A stretch of 7,994 bases of DNA from JAICLV01 sp036380925 (GCA_036380925.1 DASVDW010000234.1:1-7994), one strand, 5' to 3'; counted from the stretch's first letter, positions 1 through 5,902 are shown. Notes: a model not told the origin generated them from the sequence alone. Numbers and translations: made by a program.

Positions 1-587
1 TCAGCGTGGACACCTGGCGTGCATCGGTGGCCCGGGTTGTCATCGAGGCCGGCGCCGATCTACTGAACGACGCGTGGGGAGGCTACGACGAAGGGCTCGC
101 CGTGGTGGCCGCACAGACCGGCGCCGGGCTGGTGTGCTCGCACGCCGGCGGCTTGCCACCGCGCACCGACCCGCATCGCGTCGCCTACGCCGACGTGGTC
201 GCCTCGGTCACCGCAGGGGTGGTGGGGCTGGCCGAGCGCGCGGTGTCGCTGGGCGTCCGGCGCGACGGCATCCTGATCGACCCAGCGCATGATTTCGCCA
301 AGAACACCAGGCATTCCTTGGAGGTCAGTCGGCGGCTCGACGAACTGGTGGCGACCGGGTGGCCGGTGCTGGTCGCGTTGTCCAACAAGAAGTTCATCGG
401 CGAGACCCTCGACGCCGCGACCGGGTCGCGACTCGTCGGGACGATCGCGGCCACCGCGGTGGCCGCCTGGCAAGGGGCGCGGGTGTTCCGGGCGCACAAC
501 GTCAGGGAGACGCGGGAGGCGCTCGACGTCGTCGCCTCGATTTTGGGCTGGCGGCAACCGGCGGTGTCGCGGCGCGCACTCGCCTAG
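1..587 (+). CDS. folP2: Dihydropteroate synthase-like protein, FolP2 type (5' end outside window)
   Basis: C-terminal two thirds of a pterin-binding TIM-barrel protein of the dihydropteroate synthase (DHPS) family. DHPS joins a pterin pyrophosphate to p-aminobenzoate in folate synthesis in the cytoplasm. The frame is open from the window edge, so the GTG at base 6 is an internal Val of the motif SVDTWRA, not a start. Numbering from that Val, visible signatures are LLND (N21-D22), LIDPAHDFAKNT (D92), SNKKF (K128/K129) and FRAHNV (R162, H164), matching the DHPS Asp, Lys and Arg-x-His positions. VCSHAGG replaces the usual MH-type motif, and DPAHDF replaces the Gly/Phe-rich DPGFGF loop. Both changes fit my recollection of mycobacterial FolP2, a paralogue whose DHPS activity has been questioned. 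The fold is certain, the FolP2 assignment likely, and catalysis is not shown. The stop overlaps that of the convergent gene. Confidence 0.88.
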   Translation, partial: SVDTWRASVARVVIEAGADLLNDAWGGYDEGLAVVAAQTGAGLVCSHAGGLPPRTDPHRVAYADVVASVTAGVVGLAERAVSLGVRRDGILIDPAHDFAKNTRHSLEVSRRLDELVATGWPVLVALSNKKFIGETLDAATGSRLVGTIAATAVAAWQGARVFRAHNVRETREALDVVASILGWRQPAVSRRALA

Positions 588-594
588 CGAGCGC
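574..594. terminator. GC-rich hairpin over shared convergent stop codons
   Basis: CTCGC (579-583), loop CTA (584-586) and GCGAG (587-591) form a perfect 5-bp stem. It extends by GCG/CGC (574-576 with 592-594) across a 2-nt bulge on one side. The hairpin is centred on the CTAG that holds the last bases of both convergent genes. There is no U tract on either strand. It could act as a bidirectional, U-less terminator, but this is inference from position and symmetry. Confidence 0.35.
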
Positions 595-1012
595 ACACCT
601 TCGACTGCGCGCACAGGTAATAAGCCTTCCCTGGCTCCATCGTGTCGCGCATCGCAAAGCGATAGGTGATGCCGTCGGTCGCGCGCGTCACCGTGACGAT
701 GTAGGGGGCGTTCAGCTTCCAGCCGCCGTCGTATTGCAGGGTGAAGGCGTCGTTCGCACCGTCCTGATAGCCGGTTTTGTAGGCGTCCTTCGCCGATTTC
801 GCGTCTGCGGGCAGCAACGACGCGCTGCCTTGGATCAGCCGCCCCTGCTCCACGCCCGCGATTTGGCCGTCCGTGTAGCCGTCGAGATAACCACCCGCCC
901 TGGTCGGCGCCGTCAGCCGCCCGGCGAAGAAGCAACCGATCCCGATCGCGGCCAACGCCATGCCGAGCGCCGCGAACCGCCACGACCGTCTGCTCATCAA
1001 CGACACGCCCAT
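584..1012 (-). CDS. Membrane-anchored hypothetical protein with YxDG motifs
   Basis: I do not recognise this 142-residue protein. A basic N-terminus (MSRRSWRF region) precedes one transmembrane helix at about residues 12-32, which is Ala/Gly/Ile-rich. The topology suggests a short cytoplasmic tail and an extracytoplasmic domain. After the helix come two related Tyr/Asp/Gly motifs, GYLDGYTDG (41-49) and TGYQDGAND (80-88). A beta-rich C-terminal part follows (IVTVTRATDGITYRF), with two cysteines near the end (C134, C140). Three in-frame starts exist: GTG at 1030, ATG at 1012 and ATG at 997. I chose 1012 because TACATT, a match to the TANNNT -10 pattern, ends 7 nt before it and would give a leaderless transcript. 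No candidate has a good Shine-Dalgarno sequence. The gene is divergent from the secreted protein at 1141 and convergent with folP2. Confidence 0.72.
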   Translation of the reverse strand: MGVSLMSRRSWRFAALGMALAAIGIGCFFAGRLTAPTRAGGYLDGYTDGQIAGVEQGRLIQGSASLLPADAKSAKDAYKTGYQDGANDAFTLQYDGGWKLNAPYIVTVTRATDGITYRFAMRDTMEPGKAYYLCAQSKVCAR

Positions 1013-1019
1013 GTCACTC

Positions 1020-1025
1020 AATGTA
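1020..1025 (-). promoter_or_regulatory. Possible -10 element for the hypothetical gene (leaderless)
   Basis: TACATT on the minus strand fits the actinobacterial TANNNT -10 pattern. It is separated by 7 nt from the ATG at 1012, which would put transcription start at or beside the start codon. No convincing -35 is seen. Short motifs like this also occur by chance. Confidence 0.3.
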
Positions 1026-1109
1026 GACACCCAGCTGCCGCGGATTTACGCCGCTCGAACAATTCGCCAACCGCGCCGTCATGCGACCCGACGAGCATCG
1101 AGACATCCG

Positions 1110-1129
1110 CGTCAGATGACGTCAGATGA
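1110..1129. repeat. Perfect tandem 10-bp repeat CGTCAGATGA x2
   Basis: CGTCAGATGA occurs twice head to tail (1110-1119 and 1120-1129), exactly one helical turn apart and directly before the Shine-Dalgarno of the secreted-protein gene. The junction creates the palindrome TGACGTCA (1117-1124). A degenerate copy, CGTCATGCGA, lies at 1077-1086. Direct repeats near one-turn spacing are typical of sites for OmpR-type response regulators, so this may be an operator. It would also lie in the mRNA leader if transcription starts upstream. Confidence 0.45.
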
Positions 1130-1135
1130 GGGAGG
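1130..1135 (+). promoter_or_regulatory. Strong ribosome binding site deciding the start at 1141
   Basis: GGGAGG lies 5 nt before ATG 1141. It makes that ATG the start rather than the in-frame GTG-type start 15 bases upstream, which overlaps the tandem repeat and has no comparable site. Confidence 0.8.
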
Positions 1136-1140
1136 TTTCC

Positions 1141-1605
1141 ATGAAAGGCAAGCTGATCGGTTGGACCGCCGCGGGCTTGGCCGGCGTCGGGTTGTTCGCC
1201 GGCGTGGCCGACGCGGCCGGCAACGGCTCGACGCCGGCGAGCAGCGCGGCGGACGTCGCACATCCGCACATCGGCCAGCGCGCGATCGCCCGTGTCGAAC
1301 ACCGGCTGCTGGCGGGCGCTGTTCGCGGCGAACTTGTGCTTGACCCGAAGAAGGGCGCGCAGATCGTCGATTTCCAGCGCGGCATGACAAGCGACGCGTC
1401 AAGCGGCGCGGTCACCGTCACTGACAAGACAGGCACCGCGCAAAGCTGGACGGTCACCTCGTCGACGAAGATCTGCGAGCGCGGCGCGTCGTCACCGAAG
1501 TTGACCGACGGCGAGAACGTCGTGGTGGTCGGCCTGAAGTCAGCCGGCGCACTCACCGCCCGGCTGATCGTCGTTGTGCCCAGGCAGGCTCAGCCGACGA
1601 CCTGA
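1141..1605 (+). CDS. Secreted DUF5666-like beta-rich protein
   Basis: This is a 154-residue exported protein. Residues 1-25 form a signal peptide: KGK basic end, hydrophobic WTAAGLAGVGLFAG, and an ADA/A cleavage site around 25/26. A Ser/Ala/Thr-rich linker follows. The mature region (about 45-146) has the pattern of small OB-like beta domains such as DUF5666: a hydrophobic strand, then GAVTVTDKTGTAQSWTVTS, a Thr/Cys segment (TKICERG), then LTDGENVVVVGLKSAG and a final strand TARLIVVV. There is a single Cys in the mature part (C112) and no catalytic motif or lipobox. The family link is from pattern only. Function is unknown; a periplasmic or cell-wall binding role is possible. The start is fixed by a strong Shine-Dalgarno. 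The 3' end overlaps the convergent YbaK-like gene by 16 bp. Confidence 0.8.
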   Translation: MKGKLIGWTAAGLAGVGLFAGVADAAGNGSTPASSAADVAHPHIGQRAIARVEHRLLAGAVRGELVLDPKKGAQIVDFQRGMTSDASSGAVTVTDKTGTAQSWTVTSSTKICERGASSPKLTDGENVVVVGLKSAGALTARLIVVVPRQAQPTT

Positions 1606-1612
1606 GCCAGCT
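1583..1612. terminator. Inverted repeat spanning overlapping convergent stops
   Basis: GGCTCAG (1587-1593) and CTGAGCC (1602-1608) are perfect 7-bp inverted arms around an 8-nt loop. The stem extends to 1583-1612 with one A-A mismatch and one G-T pair. Each arm contains one of the two stop codons: TCA on the plus strand at 1590-1592 (TGA of the minus gene) and TGA at 1603-1605 (plus gene). There is no U tract. The position favours a bidirectional terminator for the secreted-protein gene and the dapD operon. Confidence 0.5.
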
Positions 1613-2138
1613 CATCGAGCACCTGCGCGCCCGGCGCGTCGGCGAGCACGGCGCCGGGCAACACCAGCTTCGACCGCCGCAGGCCGCTGCCGACGACGAC
1701 GTCGCCGCTCTCGACGACGCGACGGTCGACCAGCAACGGCCATCCGGCCGGAAGCCCGACCGGCGTGATGCCGCCGTACTCCATCCCGGACTGCGAAACC
1801 GCGACATCCATCGCGGCAAAGGAAATCTTGCGGACGTCGAGATGCCTGCGCACCCGGTTGTTGACGTCGGCGCGCGTCGTGGCGAGCACCACACACGCGG
1901 CGAGCGTGGTGACCTCGCCACGTCGTCCGGACACGATGACGCAGTTGGCGGATTCGGCCAGCTGCACGCCGTAGCGCTCGCAAAACGCGGCGGTGTCGGC
2001 CAAGTCGGGGTCGATCTCGGTGACGAGGACCTCCTCGCCGTGGGGCCACGCCCGCAACGCGTCGACCACCGGGGCGGCGAGCAACTCGGGCCGCGACAAC
2101 GCCGGGACGGCGGAAAGCCGTTCGCCCAACGGGATCAC
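1590..2138 (-). CDS. YbaK/EbsC-type aminoacyl-tRNA deacylase-like protein
   Basis: This 182-residue protein matches the YbaK/ProRS-INS editing-domain family, whose members hydrolyse mischarged aminoacyl-tRNAs such as Ala- or Cys-tRNA(Pro). The fold signature is visible in order: ANCVIVSGRRG (64-74), a strand with LAACVVLATTRADVNNRVRR (79-98), VRKISFAAMDVAV (102-114, matching the family's Lys-containing active-site segment) and SGMEYGGITPVGLP (117-130, the family's Gly-rich Gly-Gly-x-Pro loop). The C-terminal half includes LLVDRRVVESGDVVVGSG. About 60 residues precede the core, longer than minimal YbaK proteins. It starts at a GTG that overlaps the stop of the LOG gene upstream (GTGA, 4 bp), so it is probably translationally coupled as the last gene of the dapD operon. 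Substrate tRNA cannot be read from sequence. Family confidence is high. Confidence 0.85.
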   Translation of the reverse strand: MIPLGERLSAVPALSRPELLAAPVVDALRAWPHGEEVLVTEIDPDLADTAAFCERYGVQLAESANCVIVSGRRGEVTTLAACVVLATTRADVNNRVRRHLDVRKISFAAMDVAVSQSGMEYGGITPVGLPAGWPLLVDRRVVESGDVVVGSGLRRSKLVLPGAVLADAPGAQVLDELAQVVG

Positions 2139-2722
2139 GGCTCGGCCTCCAGCACCTCGGCGGCGGTCGGAAGCATTCGGGGAACGCTGGCCTCGAGTGC
2201 GTCAAAGGCGGTTTCGACCGATGTCGCCCAGGCGATGGTGTCGCGGATCGCGGGTCGGGCGAAGCCGCGCAGCACCAGGTCGTCGACCTGCGCGCGCAGC
2301 AGCTGGTAAACGCCGTCCGGGTCGAGGACGACGAGCGGCTTGTCGTGCATTCCGAGCGACCGCGACACCCAGATCTCGAACACCTCTTCGAGGGTGCCAA
2401 TGCCGCCGGGCAGGGCGAGGAACGCGTCGCAGCGGCGGTCCATCTCACCTTTGCGCTCGCGCATGTCGCGGGTGACGACGAGCTCGTCGGCATCGATGTC
2501 GGCGACCTCCATGTCGACCAGCGCCTGCGGGATCACTCCGATGGTGCGGGCCCCGCCGGCGCGGGCCGCCTTCGCGACCGCACCCATGCACGACACCGAG
2601 CCGCCGCCGGAGATCAGCGTGTGCCCGCGCCGGGCCAGCTCCGCGCCGACGACCACGGCCAGCTCGATGTACCTGGGATCGATGCGCTCGCTGGAAGCGC
2701 AGTACACGCAAATCGCCGCCAC
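2135..2722 (-). CDS. Short LOG-family protein (nucleotide 5'-monophosphate phosphoribohydrolase)
   Basis: A 195-residue Rossmann-fold protein of the LOG (Lonely Guy, TIGR00730) family. Characterised members release the base from cytokinin riboside 5'-monophosphates or AMP in the cytosol. Motifs are complete: N-terminal ICVYCASS (4-11), SGGGSVSCMGAVA (38-50), RERKGEM containing RKxxM (90-94) and the catalytic PGGxGTxxE box (105-113, E113). Length is close to M. tuberculosis Rv1205 (about 187 aa), the cytokinin-producing Log that is a proteasome substrate. That makes this the best candidate orthologue. The start is GTG 2722, two bases after the stop of the longer LOG gene and without its own Shine-Dalgarno, so coupling is expected. 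The C-terminus LEAEP runs into the YbaK-like gene. The true substrate is not predicted. Confidence 0.9.
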   Translation of the reverse strand: MAAICVYCASSERIDPRYIELAVVVGAELARRGHTLISGGGSVSCMGAVAKAARAGGARTIGVIPQALVDMEVADIDADELVVTRDMRERKGEMDRRCDAFLALPGGIGTLEEVFEIWVSRSLGMHDKPLVVLDPDGVYQLLRAQVDDLVLRGFARPAIRDTIAWATSVETAFDALEASVPRMLPTAAEVLEAEP

Positions 2723-2724
2723 CG

Positions 2725-3528
2725 CTATTCGGCCGCCCGGTAGCGATTCGCCTCGAAGCGCTCGATGATGTCGACGATCTCCTCGATGTCGTCTGTGACG
2801 TGCAGCAGGTCGACGTCGGTCGGCGCGATGTTGCCCGCGCCGACGAGCCGGTCCTTCATCCAGCTCAGCAACCCGCTCCAGTACGCCGAGTCGTACAAGA
2901 TGACGGGGAAGGACGTGACCTTGTGCGTCTGCACGAGGGTCAGCGCCTCGAACAGCTCGTCCAGCGTGCCGAACCCGCCGGGGAACACGACGAATCCCTG
3001 CGCGTACTTGACGAACATCGTCTTGCGGGCGAAGAAGTACCGAAACTGCAGGCCGATGTCGACCCAGTCGTTGAGCCGCTGCTCGAACGGCAACTCGATG
3101 CCCAGCCCGACCGACACCCCGCCGGCCTCGCTGGTGCCCTTGTTGACGGCCTCCATGATCCCGGGCCCGCCACCGGTGATGACGGCGTAGCCGGCGCGCG
3201 CCAGCGCGGCGCCGAGCTTCTCGGCGGCCTGGTAGTCGGGGTTGTCCGGCCGGGTGCGCGCGGAGCCGAACACCGACACCGCCGCGCCGATCTCGGAGAG
3301 CAGGCCGAAGCCTTCGACGAACTCCGACTGGATGCGCAGCACCCGCCACGGGTCGGTGTGCACCCAGTCCGATGGGCCGCGACTGTCGAGCAACCGCTGG
3401 TCGGTGGTGACCGTCTGCACCTGGGAGCGGCGCAGCGTCACCGGGCCGCGCCGCTTCTCGACCGGTGGGGTTCGTGGGTGCTGGCGCGGCGCCTGGTCGC
3501 TCGTGCCGCTCGGGTCGCTCATGGTCAT
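2725..3528 (-). CDS. Long LOG-family Rossmann-fold protein (TIGR00730)
   Basis: A 267-residue member of the LOG/TIGR00730 family, about 70 residues longer than its downstream paralogue. Residues 1-75 are a charged, Pro/Arg-rich extension ending in an amphipathic stretch (DPWRVLRIQSEFVEGF) conserved in long actinobacterial members. The core follows: AAVSVFGSARTRPDNPDY (82-99), VITGGGPGIMEAVNKG (116-131), ELPFEQ, FFARKTMF with the RKxxM-like element (R168, K169) and VFPGGFGTLDE (181-191) carrying the catalytic Glu. All residues expected for phosphoribohydrolase activity are present. ATG 3528 lies 5 nt after the stop of the membrane-protein gene, and a second in-frame ATG at 3522 is an equally short alternative. 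It shares only the motifs with the short LOG, so this is an old paralogue pair rather than a recent duplication. Confidence 0.9.
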   Translation of the reverse strand: MTMSDPSGTSDQAPRQHPRTPPVEKRRGPVTLRRSQVQTVTTDQRLLDSRGPSDWVHTDPWRVLRIQSEFVEGFGLLSEIGAAVSVFGSARTRPDNPDYQAAEKLGAALARAGYAVITGGGPGIMEAVNKGTSEAGGVSVGLGIELPFEQRLNDWVDIGLQFRYFFARKTMFVKYAQGFVVFPGGFGTLDELFEALTLVQTHKVTSFPVILYDSAYWSGLLSWMKDRLVGAGNIAPTDVDLLHVTDDIEEIVDIIERFEANRYRAAE

Positions 3529-3533
3529 GAAGG

Positions 3534-3980
3534 CTATCTGGCCTTGAGGATCGACGCCCGAACCTTCGGCGACAGCATCACGATCGCGACGATCGCGGGC
3601 GGGCAGAAGACAACCCCGCCGATGCCGCTGCTCGTCGCCAGGAACGCGACGACCGGCGTGACACCGGCGGCGAGCAGGACCACGACGGCGAGCCAGTAGC
3701 CGACTAGCGTGCGGCGCACCAGCTGCCAAAGCGCCAGCCCGCTCACCGCCGCGAAGGCAAGCAGGCCGCCGCCAAGCGCGGGAGCCGGCGAGATGGCCAC
3801 CAGACCGCCGAAGAGAGCGAGCAGCCCCGACAGCACCAACAAGATGACCGCGTAGAAGAACACCGTCGGCCGCGACGGCGCCGGCGACGGGGCCGGACGC
3901 CATTGCACGCCGCCGCGGACCGCGCGCTTGAGTTCGCGCCGACCCGGCGGGTCGAACATCCCTGGTGGGGGCTGTCTCAC
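3534..3980 (-). CDS. Four-helix membrane protein of unknown function
   Basis: A 148-residue integral membrane protein that I do not recognise. A cytoplasm-like N-terminus of about 38 residues is rich in Pro and Arg (PPGRRELKRA, PSPAPSRP). Four hydrophobic segments follow at about 39-63, 68-88, 92-115 and 120-137, and the protein ends in a short basic tail (KVRASILKAR). No transporter or enzyme motif is visible. GTG 3980 is chosen because it overlaps the dapE stop as GTGA, the same junction used by the last two genes of the operon. ATG 3959, seven codons in, is possible, and ATG 4013 would overlap dapE by 37 bp. Its place between dapE and the LOG genes hints at a role linked to lysine/DAP or nucleotide metabolism, but nothing in the protein shows this. 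Confidence 0.78.
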   Translation of the reverse strand: MRQPPPGMFDPPGRRELKRAVRGGVQWRPAPSPAPSRPTVFFYAVILLVLSGLLALFGGLVAISPAPALGGGLLAFAAVSGLALWQLVRRTLVGYWLAVVVLLAAGVTPVVAFLATSSGIGGVVFCPPAIVAIVMLSPKVRASILKAR

Positions 3981-5035
3981 CGCGACAAGAACGCCAGCAG
4001 CGCGCGCTCGCATTCGACGATCTGTCGGACGTCGACGTGCTCGTCGCGCTTGTGCGCGAGGTTGGGATCGCCTGGACCGAAGTTGACGCCGGGGATGCCC
4101 AGTTCGGCAAAGCGTGCGACGTCGGTCCAGCCGAACTTGGCCACCGGCTTTGATCCGGTGGCGGCGACGAACTCAGCGGCGGCCGGGGCGCCGAGCCCGG
4201 GGAGCGCGCCGCCGGCGACGTCCACGATTTCGACGGCGTAACCGTCGAAGACGGATCGCACGTGATCAGCGGCCTGCTCGACGGTGCGGTCGGGTGCGAA
4301 CCGGAAATTGACCGTGACGACGCATTCGTCGGGGAGCACGTTGCCGGCCACGCCGCCCTCGACGCGGACGGCGTTGAGCCCCTCGCGGTACTCGCAACCG
4401 TCGATCGTGACCCGACGCGGTTCGTATTCGCGGAGGATTCGCAGCACCTCTTCAGCCTCGTGGATGGCGTTGACGCCGAGCCATGCGCGCGCGCTGTGCG
4501 CCCGCACTCCGGTAACGGTCACGGTCGCGCGCAAGGTTCCCTGGCAGCCCGCCTCGACGATGGCGCCGCTGGGTTCGCAGACGATCGCGAAGTCGGCGTC
4601 GAGCGCTGTCGGGCGCTGTCTCGCGATGCGCCCGAGGCCGTTGCGCTCGGCCTCGATCTCCTCGCAGTCATAGAAAACGAAGGTCAGATCGTGCCTCGGC
4701 TCGGTCAGTTGTGCGGCCAGCCTCAACATCACCGCGTCGCCCGACTTCATGTCGCAAGACCCGCAGCCGTAAAGCAGATCACCCTCGCGGCGTGAGGGGA
4801 GGTTGTCGGCGATGGGCACGGTGTCGAGGTGGCCGGCGAGCACGATGCGCTCTTCGCGGCCGAGATCGGTGCGGGCCAGGACGACGTTGCCGTCGCGTTC
4901 GACGCTGAGGTGTGGCAGTGCGCGCAGGGCCGTCTCGACGGCGTCGGCGATCTCGGCCTCGTCACCGCTGACCGACGGGACGTCGACCAGCGCCGTCGCG
5001 AGGGCGACGACGTCGGCGTCGAGGTCGAGCTTCAT
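3977..5035 (-). CDS. dapE: Succinyl-diaminopimelate desuccinylase
   Basis: A 352-residue M20-family di-zinc hydrolase that cleaves N-succinyl-LL-2,6-diaminopimelate to LL-diaminopimelate and succinate, for lysine and peptidoglycan. Metal and catalytic residues are all visible: AGHLDTVP (H69, D71), CGSCDMKSGD (D95), YDCEEIEAE (E125, E126), CEPSG (E154) and LAHKRDEHVD (H328). The dimerisation lid contains VRAHSARAWLGVNAIHEAEEVL (177 onward, H180) and GGVAGNVLPDE, as in M20 peptidases. Length agrees with the mycobacterial enzyme (about 354 aa). ATG 5035 is 7 nt after the dapD stop. The longer open frame runs back into dapD and is discarded because its residues lack family similarity. It follows dapD directly, so two steps of the succinylase branch sit in order. 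Confidence 0.96.
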   Translation of the reverse strand: MKLDLDADVVALATALVDVPSVSGDEAEIADAVETALRALPHLSVERDGNVVLARTDLGREERIVLAGHLDTVPIADNLPSRREGDLLYGCGSCDMKSGDAVMLRLAAQLTEPRHDLTFVFYDCEEIEAERNGLGRIARQRPTALDADFAIVCEPSGAIVEAGCQGTLRATVTVTGVRAHSARAWLGVNAIHEAEEVLRILREYEPRRVTIDGCEYREGLNAVRVEGGVAGNVLPDECVVTVNFRFAPDRTVEQAADHVRSVFDGYAVEIVDVAGGALPGLGAPAAAEFVAATGSKPVAKFGWTDVARFAELGIPGVNFGPGDPNLAHKRDEHVDVRQIVECERALLAFLSR

Positions 5036-5042
5036 GGCGCGA

Positions 5043-5894
5043 TTACTCGGCGACGCCGTGCTCGCGCAGGACGTCGTTGAGGGCCAACTTGTCATGGGTC
5101 TCACCCTCGCGCAGCCTGCGCAGGACGAGCAGGCACGGCATGCCGAAATCCCCACCGGGAAAGGACTTCACCCGGGTGGAGCCGACGCACACCGACCACG
5201 CGGGCGCTTCGCCGCGCGGCAGCTCGTCGCCGGTCTCGGCGTCGAAAACCCTTGTGGACGCGGTCAGAATCGCGCCGGCGCCGAGTTTGGCGCCACGACG
5301 GACGCGCGCGCCTTCGACGACCATGCAGCGCGAGCCGATGAACGCGTCGTCCTCGACGACGACGGGCTTCGCGCTCGGGGGCTCGAGCACGCCGCCGAGG
5401 CCGACGCCGCCCGACAGGTGCACCCGCTTGCCGACCTGCGCGCAGGAGCCGACGGTCGCCCACGTGTCGACCATGCTGCCCTCGTCGACGTAACCGCCGA
5501 TGTTGACGAAGCTCGGCATGAGCACGACGCCGGGGGCGATGTGGGAACCCCAGCGCAGCACCGCGCCCGGCACCACGCGAACGCCGTCGAGGGTGGTCTT
5601 CAGCGGGATGCGGTCGTGGTAGCGGAAGTCGCCGGACGACGACTCGGTCATGGCCAAGACCTTGAACGAGAGCAAGATCGCCCGCTTGGCCCGCTCATCG
5701 ACGACGACCTGGTCGGTGGCGGGATCGACGAACGCGACGCGGGCCTTCCCGACGTCGAGCTGGTCGACGGCGGCCACCACAAGCGCGCGGGCGTCGGCGT
5801 CGTTAGGGTTGAGCTCGGCCCGACGCTCCCACAGCTCGTCGATCTCGCTCGGCAGCGAGCTCGCAGGCGGTGCGCTCACGAAAGGCTGGTCCAT
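5043..5894 (-). CDS. dapD: Tetrahydrodipicolinate N-succinyltransferase, E. coli-type DapD
   Basis: A 283-residue enzyme that transfers succinyl from succinyl-CoA to tetrahydrodipicolinate, the first committed step of the succinylase lysine/DAP route. The N-terminal helical region contains LWERRAELNPNDAD (21-34) and a set of residues leading to AILLSFKV. The left-handed beta-helix has the highly conserved block MPSFVNIGGYVDEGSMVD with TWATVGSCAQVGKRVHLSGG and VGLGGVLEP (126-171). It includes the active-site Asp of VDTW (D143), then AFIGSRCMVVEG (E194). This is the pattern and length of E. coli DapD (274 aa). M. tuberculosis DapD is about 317 aa and lacks this block. ATG 5894 is chosen from the family N-terminus and the -10 element just upstream. 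The longer frame to 5942 crosses the divergent gene's start. First gene of the six-gene unit. Confidence 0.95.
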   Translation of the reverse strand: MDQPFVSAPPASSLPSEIDELWERRAELNPNDADARALVVAAVDQLDVGKARVAFVDPATDQVVVDERAKRAILLSFKVLAMTESSSGDFRYHDRIPLKTTLDGVRVVPGAVLRWGSHIAPGVVLMPSFVNIGGYVDEGSMVDTWATVGSCAQVGKRVHLSGGVGLGGVLEPPSAKPVVVEDDAFIGSRCMVVEGARVRRGAKLGAGAILTASTRVFDAETGDELPRGEAPAWSVCVGSTRVKSFPGGDFGMPCLLVLRRLREGETHDKLALNDVLREHGVAE

Positions 5895-5902
5895 GGCCGC
5901 TG

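Noticed and set aside
60..1129. Long overlapping open frames on both strands across folP2 and the hypothetical gene
   Set aside because: They are out-of-frame shadows: Arg/Gly/Pro-rich, no family motifs, and they cross two well-supported genes.
3526..3545. Hairpin AAGGC/GCCTT just before the long LOG start as a Shine-Dalgarno switch
   Set aside because: The stem is only 5 bp, and AAGG is 13 nt from the ATG, too far for a normal ribosome binding site. The tight gene spacing already explains coupling.
2725..4110. A 461-codon frame that would extend the long LOG protein upstream through the membrane-protein gene
   Set aside because: The extra residues are compositional noise, and the membrane-protein gene with four clear helices occupies that DNA. 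ATG 3528 fits the family length.
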